A stretch of DNA of 9,330 nucleotides from Nocardioides sp. Its GTDB lineage: Bacteria > Actinomycetota > Actinomycetes > Propionibacteriales > Nocardioidaceae. The notes beneath the pieces were generated by a model that searched no databases, was not told the DNA's origin, and saw only the letters and a program-made list of their open reading frames with translations. The DNA is taken from positions 1 through 9,330 of the forward strand of contig JAKDNC010000095.1 of the NCBI GenBank assembly GCA_030452025.1. Reading direction: 5' to 3'. Made by a program: the position numbers and the translations under genes. Each line of letters begins with the position of its first letter. Positions within the stretch are counted from its first letter, which is position 1. Positions 1 to 6,340 of the stretch are shown here, in pieces.

Positions 1-1432
1 ACTGATCGAGGATCGGAGCCTTGAAGTCGGCCTCGTCCTCGGCCGACCACTCGCCGCCCTTGCCTTCGATGCCGTCCCGCTTGACGGTTGCGAGGACGGA
101 CGCAGCCTGCTCGCCGCCCATCACCGAGATGCGGGCGTTGGGCCACATCCACAGGAACCGCGGGTCATAGGCGCGGCCGCACATGCCGTAGTTGCCGGCG
201 CCGAACGAGCCGCCGATGACGACAGTGAACTTGGGCACGACCGAGGTGGCAACCGCAGTGACGAGCTTGGCGCCGTCCTTGGCGATCCCGCGGTTCTCGT
301 ACTCACGACCGACCATGAAGCCGGAGATGTTCTGCAGGAAGACCAGCGGGATCTTGCGCTGGTTGCAGAGCTCGATGAAGTGGGCGCCCTTGAGGCTGGA
401 CTCGGAGAAGAGGATGCCGTTGTTGGCGACGATCCCGACCGGGTGGCCCCAGATCTTCGCGAACCCGCAGACCAGGGTCTCGCCGTAGAGCTGCTTGAAC
501 TCGGTGAACCGGCTGGCGTCGACGATCCGGCGGATCACCTCGCGGACGTCGTACGGCGTCCTGGTGTCGGCCGGGACCACGTCGAGCAGGGTCTCGGGGT
601 CCTCGTGGGGCTCCTCGACCTCACTGACCTCCCAGGGTGCGGTGGACGGTTGCGGGATGGTCTCCATGACGCCCCGCACGATCGCGAGCGCGTGGGCGTC
701 ATCGTTGGCGAGGTGGTCGACCACCCCGGACTTGCGGGCGTGCACGTCACCGCCGCCGAGATCCTCGACCGTGACGACCTCGCCGGTCGCGGCCTTCACC
801 AGCGGCGGACCGCCGAGGAAGATCGTGCCCTGCTCCTTGACGATCACGGTCTCGTCGGACATCGCGGGGACGTAGGCGCCGCCGGCAGTGCACGAGCCCA
901 TCACCGAGGCGATCTGGGCGATGCCCTCGCCGCTCATGACGGCCTGGTTGAAGAAGATCCGGCCGAAGTGCTCCTTGTCGGGGAAGACGTCGTCCTGCAT
1001 CGGCAGGAAGGCGCCGCCGGAGTCGACCAAGGAAATCACTGGGAGCTTGTTGGTCCGGGCGATCTCCTGTGCACGCAGGTGCTTCTTGACCGTGATCGGG
1101 TAGTAGGTGCCGCCCTTGACCGTGGCGTCGTTGGCGATGATCACGCACATCCGGCCACTGACCATTCCGAGCCCGGTGACGATGCCGGCACTCGGGACGG
1201 CGTCGGCGTCCCCCTCCTTCGCCGGCCCGTACATGCCATTGGCCGCCAGCGCGCTGAACTCCAGGAACGGGCTCCCGGGGTCGAGCAGTCGGTCCACCCG
1301 CTCACGGACCAGCAGCTTGCCACGGTCGATGTGTTTGTTGCGGGCGGCATCGCTGCCGCCGGCTCCGTCGTTGCGTACGGCGGCGAGCCGGTCGCGCATG
1401 TCGGCGACGAGCTCCCTCAAGTCCTCAGCCAT
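1..1432 (-). CDS. mccB: Methylcrotonyl-CoA carboxylase, carboxyltransferase (beta) subunit, 3' end cut by window
   Basis: This subunit transfers a carboxyl group from biotin to 3-methylcrotonyl-CoA in leucine/isovalerate breakdown, working in the cytoplasm with a biotinylated alpha subunit. I translated the reverse strand from ATG at 1432-1430 and it stays open to the window edge, giving 477 residues. The family is about 530, so roughly 55 C-terminal residues are missing. The substrate-type signature GGPPLVKAATGE (207-218) followed by EDLGG is typical of methylcrotonyl rather than propionyl enzymes. The N-terminal crotonase-fold oxyanion loop is SCTAGGAY (180-187). The C-terminal one is GGSFGAGNYGMCGRAY (407-422), followed by ARISVMGGEQAA (433-444). 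A TAA lies four codons upstream in frame, so the start cannot be much earlier. There is no Shine-Dalgarno sequence, and a -10 element 6 nt before ATG suggests a leaderless mRNA. The alpha subunit and other leucine-pathway genes probably follow to the left. The family call is firm; MCC over another acyl-CoA carboxylase rests on recalled motifs. Confidence 0.93.
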   Translation of the reverse strand, partial: MAEDLRELVADMRDRLAAVRNDGAGGSDAARNKHIDRGKLLVRERVDRLLDPGSPFLEFSALAANGMYGPAKEGDADAVPSAGIVTGLGMVSGRMCVIIANDATVKGGTYYPITVKKHLRAQEIARTNKLPVISLVDSGGAFLPMQDDVFPDKEHFGRIFFNQAVMSGEGIAQIASVMGSCTAGGAYVPAMSDETVIVKEQGTIFLGGPPLVKAATGEVVTVEDLGGGDVHARKSGVVDHLANDDAHALAIVRGVMETIPQPSTAPWEVSEVEEPHEDPETLLDVVPADTRTPYDVREVIRRIVDASRFTEFKQLYGETLVCGFAKIWGHPVGIVANNGILFSESSLKGAHFIELCNQRKIPLVFLQNISGFMVGREYENRGIAKDGAKLVTAVATSVVPKFTVVIGGSFGAGNYGMCGRAYDPRFLWMWPNARISVMGGEQAASVLATVKRDGIEGKGGEWSAEDEADFKAPILDQ

Positions 1433-1438
1433 GACTCG

Positions 1439-1467
1439 ATGTTAACGACCATTAACCATCCCGTCCA
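1439..1467 (-). promoter_or_regulatory. Candidate leaderless promoter of mccB
   Basis: On the reverse strand, TGGACG (1467-1462, resembling TTGACA) is followed by a 17-bp spacer and TAACAT (1444-1439, matching TANNNT). Then come exactly 6 nt and the mccB ATG. This spacing puts the transcription start at or next to the A of ATG, as in the leaderless transcripts common in actinobacteria. It explains the absence of a ribosome binding site. The -10 overlaps the proximal palindrome at 1441-1457, so a bound repressor would occlude it. This is inference from motif and spacing. Confidence 0.55.
1441..1457. promoter_or_regulatory. Palindromic operator copy 1 (mccB-proximal)
   Basis: GTTAACGACCATTAACC. 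The first 16 bases match their own reverse complement at 12 of 16 positions, with perfect outer arms GTTAA/TTAAC. It shares 14 of 17 bases with the second copy at 1489-1505. The site sits 8 bp from the mccB start codon and overlaps its -10 element. Size, symmetry and placement are typical of a TetR-family operator, and the divergent gene encodes a TetR-family protein. Binding by that protein is inferred. Confidence 0.65.
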
Positions 1468-1488
1468 GCGTTCCGGTGCGCAGACTTC

Positions 1489-1505
1489 GTTAACGGCCGC
1501 TAACC
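1489..1505. promoter_or_regulatory. Palindromic operator copy 2 (tetR-proximal)
   Basis: GTTAACGGCCGCTAACC. The first 16 bases match their reverse complement at 14 of 16 positions (consensus GTTARCGGCCGYTAAC), which is better symmetry than copy 1. Its centre is 48 bp from the centre of copy 1. The 16-bp core ends 8 bp before the tetR ATG, the same distance as copy 1 from mccB. It overlaps the putative tetR -10 at 1501-1506, which fits autorepression. Confidence 0.68.
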
Positions 1506-1506
1506 T
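1501..1506 (+). promoter_or_regulatory. Candidate leaderless -10 element of tetR
   Basis: TAACCT fits TANNNT and ends 6 nt before the ATG at 1513, the same geometry as the mccB promoter on the other strand. I see no good -35 at 16-18 bp, and only a weak GGG before the ATG. The call rests on the -10 match, its spacing and the mirror symmetry. Confidence 0.45.
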
Positions 1507-1512
1507 AGGGCC

Positions 1513-2079
1513 ATGGACAGACGGGCCCAGATCATCGAGACGGCGGCGGAGCTCTTCGCTGAGCGTGGGTTCCACGGGGTGTCCGTCGGCGAGCTCGGCG
1601 CCGCGTGCGGGATGAGCGGGCCCGGCCTCTAAACGCACTTCCCGTCCAAGCCCGCGATCGTGGCCGAGATGCTCGGCGCTATCCGCGTGGAGCTCCTCGG
1701 GGGCGGCACCGCCGGGGGCGCCGACGCCGCCTCCACCCGCGAGGCAATCGACGCGCTGATCGACTGGCACATCTCCTTCGCGCTGGCCAACAAGGCGCTG
1801 ATCATCGTCCAGGACCGGGACTGGGCCTCGCTGCCCTCCGAGGCGCGCGAAAGGGTCCGCACCCTCCAGCGCCAGTACGTCGACCTCTGGGCCACCCAAC
1901 TGCGCGGGATCGACTCCGGGCTCGCGAAGAAGGAGGCGCTGGCCCGTGCGCACGCGACCTTCGGGATGCTCAACTCCACGCCACACAGCGCGTTCCTGCC
2001 CAGGAGTCAGATGCGGGCGATGCTGCATGAGATGGCGGCGCGCGCCGTCGGCCTCGAAGCCGCCCCTCACCCTCGATAG
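1513..2079 (+). pseudogene. TetR-family regulator interrupted by an in-frame TAA at codon 40
   Basis: Reading from ATG 1513 gives a typical TetR N-terminus: RAQIIETAAELFAERGFHGV, then VGELGAACGMSGPGL. TAA follows at 1630-1632. In family members this position is the conserved Tyr of GLYxHF; restoring TAC would give GLYTHFPSKPAIV. A single C-to-A change at 1632 therefore explains the stop. The frame then runs open for about 148 codons to TAG at 2077-2079, with no other stop or frameshift, for a total of 188 codons (the family is usually about 190-200). The rest resembles the helical ligand-binding domain. A GTG at 1660 could restart translation, but that product would lack the DNA-binding domain. 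The gene is divergent from mccB with paired operators between them, so the intact protein probably repressed leucine-catabolic genes and itself. The alternatives are a recent loss-of-function mutation or a sequencing error. Confidence 0.85.
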
Positions 2080-2090
2080 CGCGAGGTGGG
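2066..2090 (+). terminator. Weak hairpin overlapping the tetR stop
   Basis: CCTCG (2071-2075) pairs with CGAGG (2082-2086) around a 6-nt loop containing the tetR TAG. With one bulged C the stem can extend by about four more pairs. No T-run follows. It could be an intrinsic terminator of the T-poor kind seen in actinobacteria, or chance pairing in GC-rich DNA. Confidence 0.2.
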
Positions 2091-2117
2091 TGGGACTGCT
2101 GGCCCAGACTGACCGGC

Positions 2118-2237
2118 ATGCGCTTGCGCCCCGGCCGACCGGACCTCGAGAAGTACGCCGAGCGGTTCGACGTACCCGTCGCAGGAGGGTGACCTGTCGG
2201 TCACCTTCCTGAGCGTGGCCACGTTGCTGATCGACGT
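2118..2237 (+). pseudogene. Probable 5' remnant of an MBL-fold metallo-hydrolase gene, frameshifted and truncated
   Basis: ATG at 2118 opens a 24-codon frame (MRLRPGRPDLEKYAERFDVP, then VAGG) that ends at TGA 2190-2192. From about 2185 the next frame reads EGDLSVTFLSVATLLIDV. Joined by a one-base shift near 2184, the two resemble the start of actinobacterial MBL-fold hydrolases. Those often begin with a GRPDL-type leader and then a VTFLGVATLLIDDG-like strand. After LLID the expected continuation towards a DGFFxRP segment and the HxHxDH motif is absent, so only about 40 codons remain. Both pieces use G/C-ending codons. The family resemblance is from memory. The short peptide at 2118-2192 could instead be a small gene, but it has no clear ribosome binding site. 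Confidence 0.35.
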
Positions 2238-2376
2238 TCCCCTGTCGGCACCGGCCAGGTGGTCCAGGGAAGCGCCGGGTTCGTGCCGGGCGCGCTCGAG
2301 GGACAGCAGGCCGACGTGGCCTGCACTGTCAATTTGACCCAATTCGGGCATGGCCTGCCCTGATGACCGGCGCAGC
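2238..2376. other. Rest of the tetR-to-secreted-protein gap, no gene assigned
   Basis: Together with the remnant before it, this makes a 297-bp stretch (2080-2376) without an intact gene. One frame stays open from 2193 to TGA at 2361-2363. Its last part, from 2244, has G/C-rich third positions and reads VGTGQVVQGSAGFVPGALEG and onward. It has no start codon with a ribosome binding site and matches no family I recognise. It may be decayed coding sequence or a chance open frame. A promoter-like TTGACC at 2334 is listed separately. Confidence 0.4.
2334..2364 (+). promoter_or_regulatory. Possible promoter of the secreted protein gene
   Basis: TTGACC (2334-2339) is a good -35. A weak -10, CCTGAT (2359-2364), follows after 19 bp. 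A start of transcription near 2371 would lie just upstream of ATG 2377 and downstream of ATG 2350, which favours the later start codon. The -10 is poor, so this is tentative. Confidence 0.3.
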
Positions 2377-2871
2377 ATGAAACACATGACCCCCTTCCCG
2401 CGCACCTCCCTGCTGATCAGCGCACTGGTCGCACCACTGCTCACGATCCCGCTCCTGGGGGCAGCCCCCGCAACAGCCGCCACGGGCACGCTGACCGACC
2501 CGCGGGGAGACCTCCCCGACATCGTCAGGCTCTCTTGGACCAACGCCCCGAGGCAGGTGACGATCAAGATGACGTTCGCCGGGGCGTTCGCGCAGGTGGA
2601 CAGTTTCTACATGAGGTGGGGAAAGGCTCGGAGTTACCAAGTCTTCTACGCACCCGCGACCAAGCACAAGGAGCTGAGGCTGGACGGCAGGACGGTCCGC
2701 TGCCCCAAGCTCAAGGTGGCCCACCACCGCGCCACCCACGTCTCGACCGCTACGGTCCCACGGGCCTGCATCCCGAAGGCCCCGAACAAGCTCCGCTTCC
2801 AGGGGGTCGCAACCTACGGGCTCTTCAACTCCGACCAAACCCGCACGAGCGCGCCGGTCAGGAAGGGCTGA
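2377..2871 (+). CDS. Small secreted protein of unknown function
   Basis: A 164-residue protein with a Sec-type signal peptide: a basic N-terminus (MKHMTPFPRT), a hydrophobic core (about 11-28) and an AxA site (A32-T33-A34) with cleavage predicted after residue 34 or 35. The mature protein of about 130 residues is basic. It begins with a TDPRGDLPDIVRLSW segment and alternating hydrophobic strands, suggesting a beta-rich fold. It has two cysteines (C109 and C131) that could form a disulfide. A DP-x-GD-DI-V opening followed by strand-like repeats recurs in small actinobacterial secreted proteins of unknown function, as far as I recall. ATG 2350 would add nine polar residues before the signal peptide and lies inside the putative promoter, so I prefer 2377. 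No start has a clear ribosome binding site. It converges on the SWIM gene with only 3 bp between stops. Confidence 0.7.
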   Translation: MKHMTPFPRTSLLISALVAPLLTIPLLGAAPATAATGTLTDPRGDLPDIVRLSWTNAPRQVTIKMTFAGAFAQVDSFYMRWGKARSYQVFYAPATKHKELRLDGRTVRCPKLKVAHHRATHVSTATVPRACIPKAPNKLRFQGVATYGLFNSDQTRTSAPVRKG

Positions 2872-2874
2872 GCG

Positions 2875-3570
2875 TCACCACAGGTGATCGGCGTGCTCGC
2901 CCTTCTCAAGCAGCTCGAGGATCCGCCGGGACCGCACCGCGGCGTCGAAGGCGGTGTCGACGTCCGCCTCGACCTCCTGATCCAGCGCGGGGCCCGCAGC
3001 TGCGTCCACATCCCTCCGGACAGTCCGGGCATGCAGGGCGGCGAGCAGGTCCTGGCGCGGAAGCCCTCGCAGCTGCAGCAGACAGAACGGATCTGCATCG
3101 AGCAACCAGGTGAACTGCGTCAGCACCGCGAGCGCATGGTGGCACGGCTGGGTCCAGTGCGCACAGGTGCAGGTGGTGCCGAGCTCGCCGCCATAGGGCA
3201 ACAACTCGACGCCGGCATCCTCGGCCTGCTCCACCAGCAGGTGCGGCAGCTCGCCGTCCATCAGCGCCGGCAGTCGTCCGGACTCTGCGGCGACCAGCTC
3301 GACGAGGGTGTCGATCGACTCCGGGTGCAGGACCGGCACCGCGACGCTCACGGTCCATGCGTCGTCGCCCACCTGGACCGCGGCGACCAACGAACCGCTG
3401 TCGACGGTGAGGCCACCGACGTGGCCGGCGTTGGCCAGCCTCCGGCCCGCCCGGAGGTCCGACCCGTGGTAGACCGACTCCTCGACCGCGCGCTGCCAGG
3501 CCTTGGCCCACCACGCACGAGCATTTCGGGCGCGCTGCGTTCCGAAGCGGGGATGGGTGACGGCGCTCAC
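2875..3570 (-). CDS. SWIM zinc-finger protein, partner of the SNF2 ATPase
   Basis: A 231-residue cytoplasmic protein. The SWIM motif CxCx(n)CxH is complete: C134, C136, C143 and H145 within TCTCAHWTQPCHHAL. SWIM domains chelate zinc and are thought to bind DNA or proteins. They were described in bacteria in association with SWI2/SNF2 ATPases. The N-terminal part (about 10-35, FGTQRARNARAWWAKAWQRA) is rich in Trp and Arg. The region 50-115 looks like mixed alpha/beta, and the C-terminus (about 165-225) is helical. The start is GTG at 3570-3568. It overlaps the SNF2 stop as GTGA, so translation is probably coupled to the upstream gene. This protein most likely acts in the same complex as the SNF2 ATPase. 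The cellular role of the pair is not settled, to my knowledge. Confidence 0.88.
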   Translation of the reverse strand: MSAVTHPRFGTQRARNARAWWAKAWQRAVEESVYHGSDLRAGRRLANAGHVGGLTVDSGSLVAAVQVGDDAWTVSVAVPVLHPESIDTLVELVAAESGRLPALMDGELPHLLVEQAEDAGVELLPYGGELGTTCTCAHWTQPCHHALAVLTQFTWLLDADPFCLLQLRGLPRQDLLAALHARTVRRDVDAAAGPALDQEVEADVDTAFDAAVRSRRILELLEKGEHADHLW

Positions 3571-6302
3571 TCGCTGCCACGCAGCGAGACGAGGTCGCGC
3601 AGGTCGGCGTCGGAGAGCTCGGTGAGCGCGGCCTCCCCCTTGGCGAGCACCGAGTCAGCCAACGCACGCTTGCGAGTGAGCAGCTCGGCGATCCGTTCCT
3701 CGATCGTGCCGTCGGTGACCATCCGATGCACCTGGACCGGTCGGGTCTGGCCGATCCGGTAGGCGCGGTCGGTGGCCTGCTCCTCCACGGCAGGGTTCCA
3801 CCAGCGGTCGAAGTGGATGACGTGGTCGGCCGCGGTCAGGTTGAGGCCGGTGCCGCCCGCCTTGAGCGACAACAGGAACACTGGCGACCCGCCTGCGTCG
3901 GGGCCCTGCTGGAAGCGCTTGACCATCGCCTCGCGCTCGCGCACCGGGGTGCCGCCGTGCAGGAACTGGGTGGGTACGCCGGTCTGGGCGAGGTGCTGCT
4001 CGAGAAGTCGGGCCATGGCGACGTACTGGGTGAAGATCAGGACCGCTCCGTCCTCAGCGAGAACCGTGCCGAGGAGCTCGTCGAGCAGATCCAGCTTCTC
4101 CGAGCGGCCGCCCAGCCGGCTGTTGGCCTGCTTGAGGTAGTGGGCCGGGTGGTTGCAGATCTGCTTCAGCCCGGTGAGCAGCTGCAGCACCAGGCCACGG
4201 CGTACATGCGCGTCAGCCTCCTCGATCCGGCGCATCGACTCACGGACCAGCGACTCGTAGAGGACGACCTGCTCCTTGGTGAGTCGCAGCAAGTGGTCGG
4301 TCTCGGTCTTGTTCGGCAGCTCGGGCGCGATCCCGGGGTCGGACTTGCGGCGGCGCAGCAGGAACGGCTCGATGAGGTCGGCGAACTGGCGCGCCTTGGT
4401 CGGCTCGTCCCCCGACTCGATCGGAGCCGCCCACACCTTGCGGAAGGCGTTGCGGGAACCGAGGAGCCCGGGGACGGTCCAGTCGAGGATCGCCCACAGC
4501 TCGGTGAGGTTGTTCTCGACCGGGGTGCCGGTGAGCGCGATTCGGGAGTTGCCCTGGAGGTGGCGCAGCATCCGAGCCGTCGAGGACTGGGGGTTCTTGA
4601 TGTGTTGCGCCTCGTCGGCGACCACGAGGTCCCACACGATGCCGGCCAACGCCTTCTTGCCCTCGGCCAGCCCGTCCTGGCGCATCGTGCCGTAGGTGGT
4701 GAGCACGAACCCGCCGGTGACCCCCTCGAGGGAGCGCTGGCTGCCGTGGAAGCGGCGCACGGCGACCCCGGGCGCGAAGCGCTGGATCTCGGCCTCCCAG
4801 TTCCCGAGCAGGGAGGCCGGGCAGACCACGAGGACGGGGCCTTCGGCGCCGGCCTCGACACGATGGAGGTGGAGCGCGATCAGCGTGATCGTCTTGCCGA
4901 GCCCCATGTCGTCGGCGAGGCAGCCGCCCAGGCCCATCGAGGTGAGGTCGGCCAGCCAGGTCAGTCCGTGGCGCTGATATTCACGGAGCTCGGCCCGAAG
5001 CCCGACCGGGGTCGGGACCGGATCGCGAGTGGCGGCAGTCCGGATCAGGTCGCGGACTGATCCCAGGGTGGCGCCGACGATGACTGGGGCCTCGACGTCC
5101 TCGACCGCGACCACGCCGGTGAGGGTGGCGGCCAGCGCCTGGGGCGGTTTCACGGTCCGGATCAACCGCTTCTTCGCGCGGCGGGCGACGGCGGGGTCGA
5201 CGAGCATCCAGTTGTCCCGCAGCTTGATCAGCGGCGTCGTCGCGTCCGCGAGCTCGTCCATCTCGTCCTCGGTGAGCGGGTCGCCGTGGATGGCGAGCTG
5301 CCACTTGAAGGAGAACAGAGCGTCGGGCCCGAAGAGCCCGTCGACGATCGGCTCCTCCTGGCCCCCGGACTTGCCGGGGGTCAGTACGGCGCTCGAGGTC
5401 AGGTCGCGTCCCAGGCTCCGGGGCCAGAGCACGTCGACGCCGTGGGCCTGGAGGTCCTTGAGGGAGTCGAGCAGGCTGGCGATCTCGACCGCGTCGAGGG
5501 TGATCTCGTCGGGAACCTCGAGGTCGAGGAACCGGTGGAGCACGGGCCAGGCCTCAGCCCCGCTCCGGACCGCGGCCGCCGCATGCATCCGCGCCCGGGG
5601 GCCGAACCCGTGGGTGGCGACGGCGGCTTCCTGCGTCCAGACCTGGGCGGCGTCGGCGAAGTGCAGGTGGTTCTGCTCGTCGTGGATCTGGAGCACGACG
5701 CGCACCGCGCCGCCGAGCAGTTCCTCCTCGTCCGCCTCGACCCGCAGCTTGACCGTGACCAGGGAAGGCCGGTCGCCGGGCGCAGCGTGGGCGGCCAGGC
5801 GCTGTTGGAGGGTGCCGGCGTAGTCGGAGCTGTCGTGCCGCCCGAGGCGTCCCGGGCGTCGCCGGGGGGCCACCGGCCGGGCGGGGCGGCGTACTCCCGA
5901 GGAGGGAGCCGAGCGCGGCAGGCTGTCGGCGACCGCGTCGAGGACCGCCACGACGACGGCCTCGGGATCCTCGACCCCGTCGTGGGCGCGCGCCCGCGCC
6001 AGGAGGCCGGCGCGCTCCTGGTCGGCGGCGCTGAGCGGCGCCATCCGCCACCCGACCTCGGCCGGCTCGAGCTTGCCGTCGGCCACGAGCTGCATGGCCA
6101 ACAGGCTCGCCGACGCGAGCAGGGACACGCTCGCGTGCACGTCCTCACGCCCTCGCGCCTTGGTCAGGACCGGGAGGGCGGCCCGCATCGGCAGGCTGAC
6201 GGTGCGGCGTTCGTCGCTGAACTCGACCACGCTCTCCCGCGCTGGCTGGGCGGAGTCCGCCGGACGGAAGGTCGCTGGGCCGGTGACAGGGACGAAGCTC
6301 AA
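3567..6302 (-). CDS. SNF2-family ATPase / helicase-like protein
   Basis: A 911-residue DNA-dependent ATPase of superfamily 2, expected to translocate on duplex DNA or remodel protein-DNA complexes. The helicase motifs are complete: I DDMGLGKT (464-471), II DEAQ (563-566), III TGTPVEN (591-597), IV VLIFTQY (754-760), V AGGTGLNL (815-822) and VI QATDRAYRIGQ (842-852). Residues about 240-425 form the bacterial SNF2-associated N-terminal region. Residues 130-160 are a Pro/Arg-rich linker. The start is TTG at 6302-6300 with GGAGG 5 nt upstream. An in-frame TAG lies 13 codons further up, with no ATG or GTG between. Related actinobacterial proteins that I recall, such as mycobacterial HelZ (about 1,013 residues), are longer at the N-terminus, so this copy may lack an initial segment. 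It is the first gene of a two-gene operon with the SWIM protein. Confidence 0.95.
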   Translation of the reverse strand: MSFVPVTGPATFRPADSAQPARESVVEFSDERRTVSLPMRAALPVLTKARGREDVHASVSLLASASLLAMQLVADGKLEPAEVGWRMAPLSAADQERAGLLARARAHDGVEDPEAVVVAVLDAVADSLPRSAPSSGVRRPARPVAPRRRPGRLGRHDSSDYAGTLQQRLAAHAAPGDRPSLVTVKLRVEADEEELLGGAVRVVLQIHDEQNHLHFADAAQVWTQEAAVATHGFGPRARMHAAAAVRSGAEAWPVLHRFLDLEVPDEITLDAVEIASLLDSLKDLQAHGVDVLWPRSLGRDLTSSAVLTPGKSGGQEEPIVDGLFGPDALFSFKWQLAIHGDPLTEDEMDELADATTPLIKLRDNWMLVDPAVARRAKKRLIRTVKPPQALAATLTGVVAVEDVEAPVIVGATLGSVRDLIRTAATRDPVPTPVGLRAELREYQRHGLTWLADLTSMGLGGCLADDMGLGKTITLIALHLHRVEAGAEGPVLVVCPASLLGNWEAEIQRFAPGVAVRRFHGSQRSLEGVTGGFVLTTYGTMRQDGLAEGKKALAGIVWDLVVADEAQHIKNPQSSTARMLRHLQGNSRIALTGTPVENNLTELWAILDWTVPGLLGSRNAFRKVWAAPIESGDEPTKARQFADLIEPFLLRRRKSDPGIAPELPNKTETDHLLRLTKEQVVLYESLVRESMRRIEEADAHVRRGLVLQLLTGLKQICNHPAHYLKQANSRLGGRSEKLDLLDELLGTVLAEDGAVLIFTQYVAMARLLEQHLAQTGVPTQFLHGGTPVREREAMVKRFQQGPDAGGSPVFLLSLKAGGTGLNLTAADHVIHFDRWWNPAVEEQATDRAYRIGQTRPVQVHRMVTDGTIEERIAELLTRKRALADSVLAKGEAALTELSDADLRDLVSLRGSE

Positions 6303-6307
6303 GCAGA

Positions 6308-6312
6308 CCTCC
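6308..6312 (-). promoter_or_regulatory. Ribosome binding site that supports the TTG start of the SNF2 gene
   Basis: The reverse strand reads CCCGGAGGTCTGC directly before TTG 6302. GGAGG ends 5 nt before the start codon, an ideal spacing. With no ATG or GTG before the upstream in-frame stop, this decides the start. Confidence 0.75.
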
Positions 6313-6340
6313 GGGTAGCCAAGTAGTGGAACTTGACGCT

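Noticed and set aside
380..1615. Forward open frame of 411 codons opposite mccB
   Set aside because: It is antisense to a clear MCC beta subunit gene. The translation is Asp/Val/Gly/Arg-rich with no domain, a typical shadow in GC-rich DNA.
1660..2079. Treating the GTG 1660 frame as a complete independent gene
   Set aside because: It is in the same frame as the TetR N-terminus and encodes only the ligand-binding part. The interrupted-gene explanation is simpler.
2875..6302. SNF2-SWIM pair as part of a DISARM- or Zorya-like phage defence island
   Set aside because: None of the accompanying methylase, phospholipase-like, motor or nuclease genes are present, and the neighbours are metabolic or housekeeping genes.
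3726..6326. Long forward open frames (3726-5060 and 5286-6326) opposite the SNF2 gene
   Set aside because: The reverse strand encodes all SNF2 motifs in order. The forward frames are compositional shadows.
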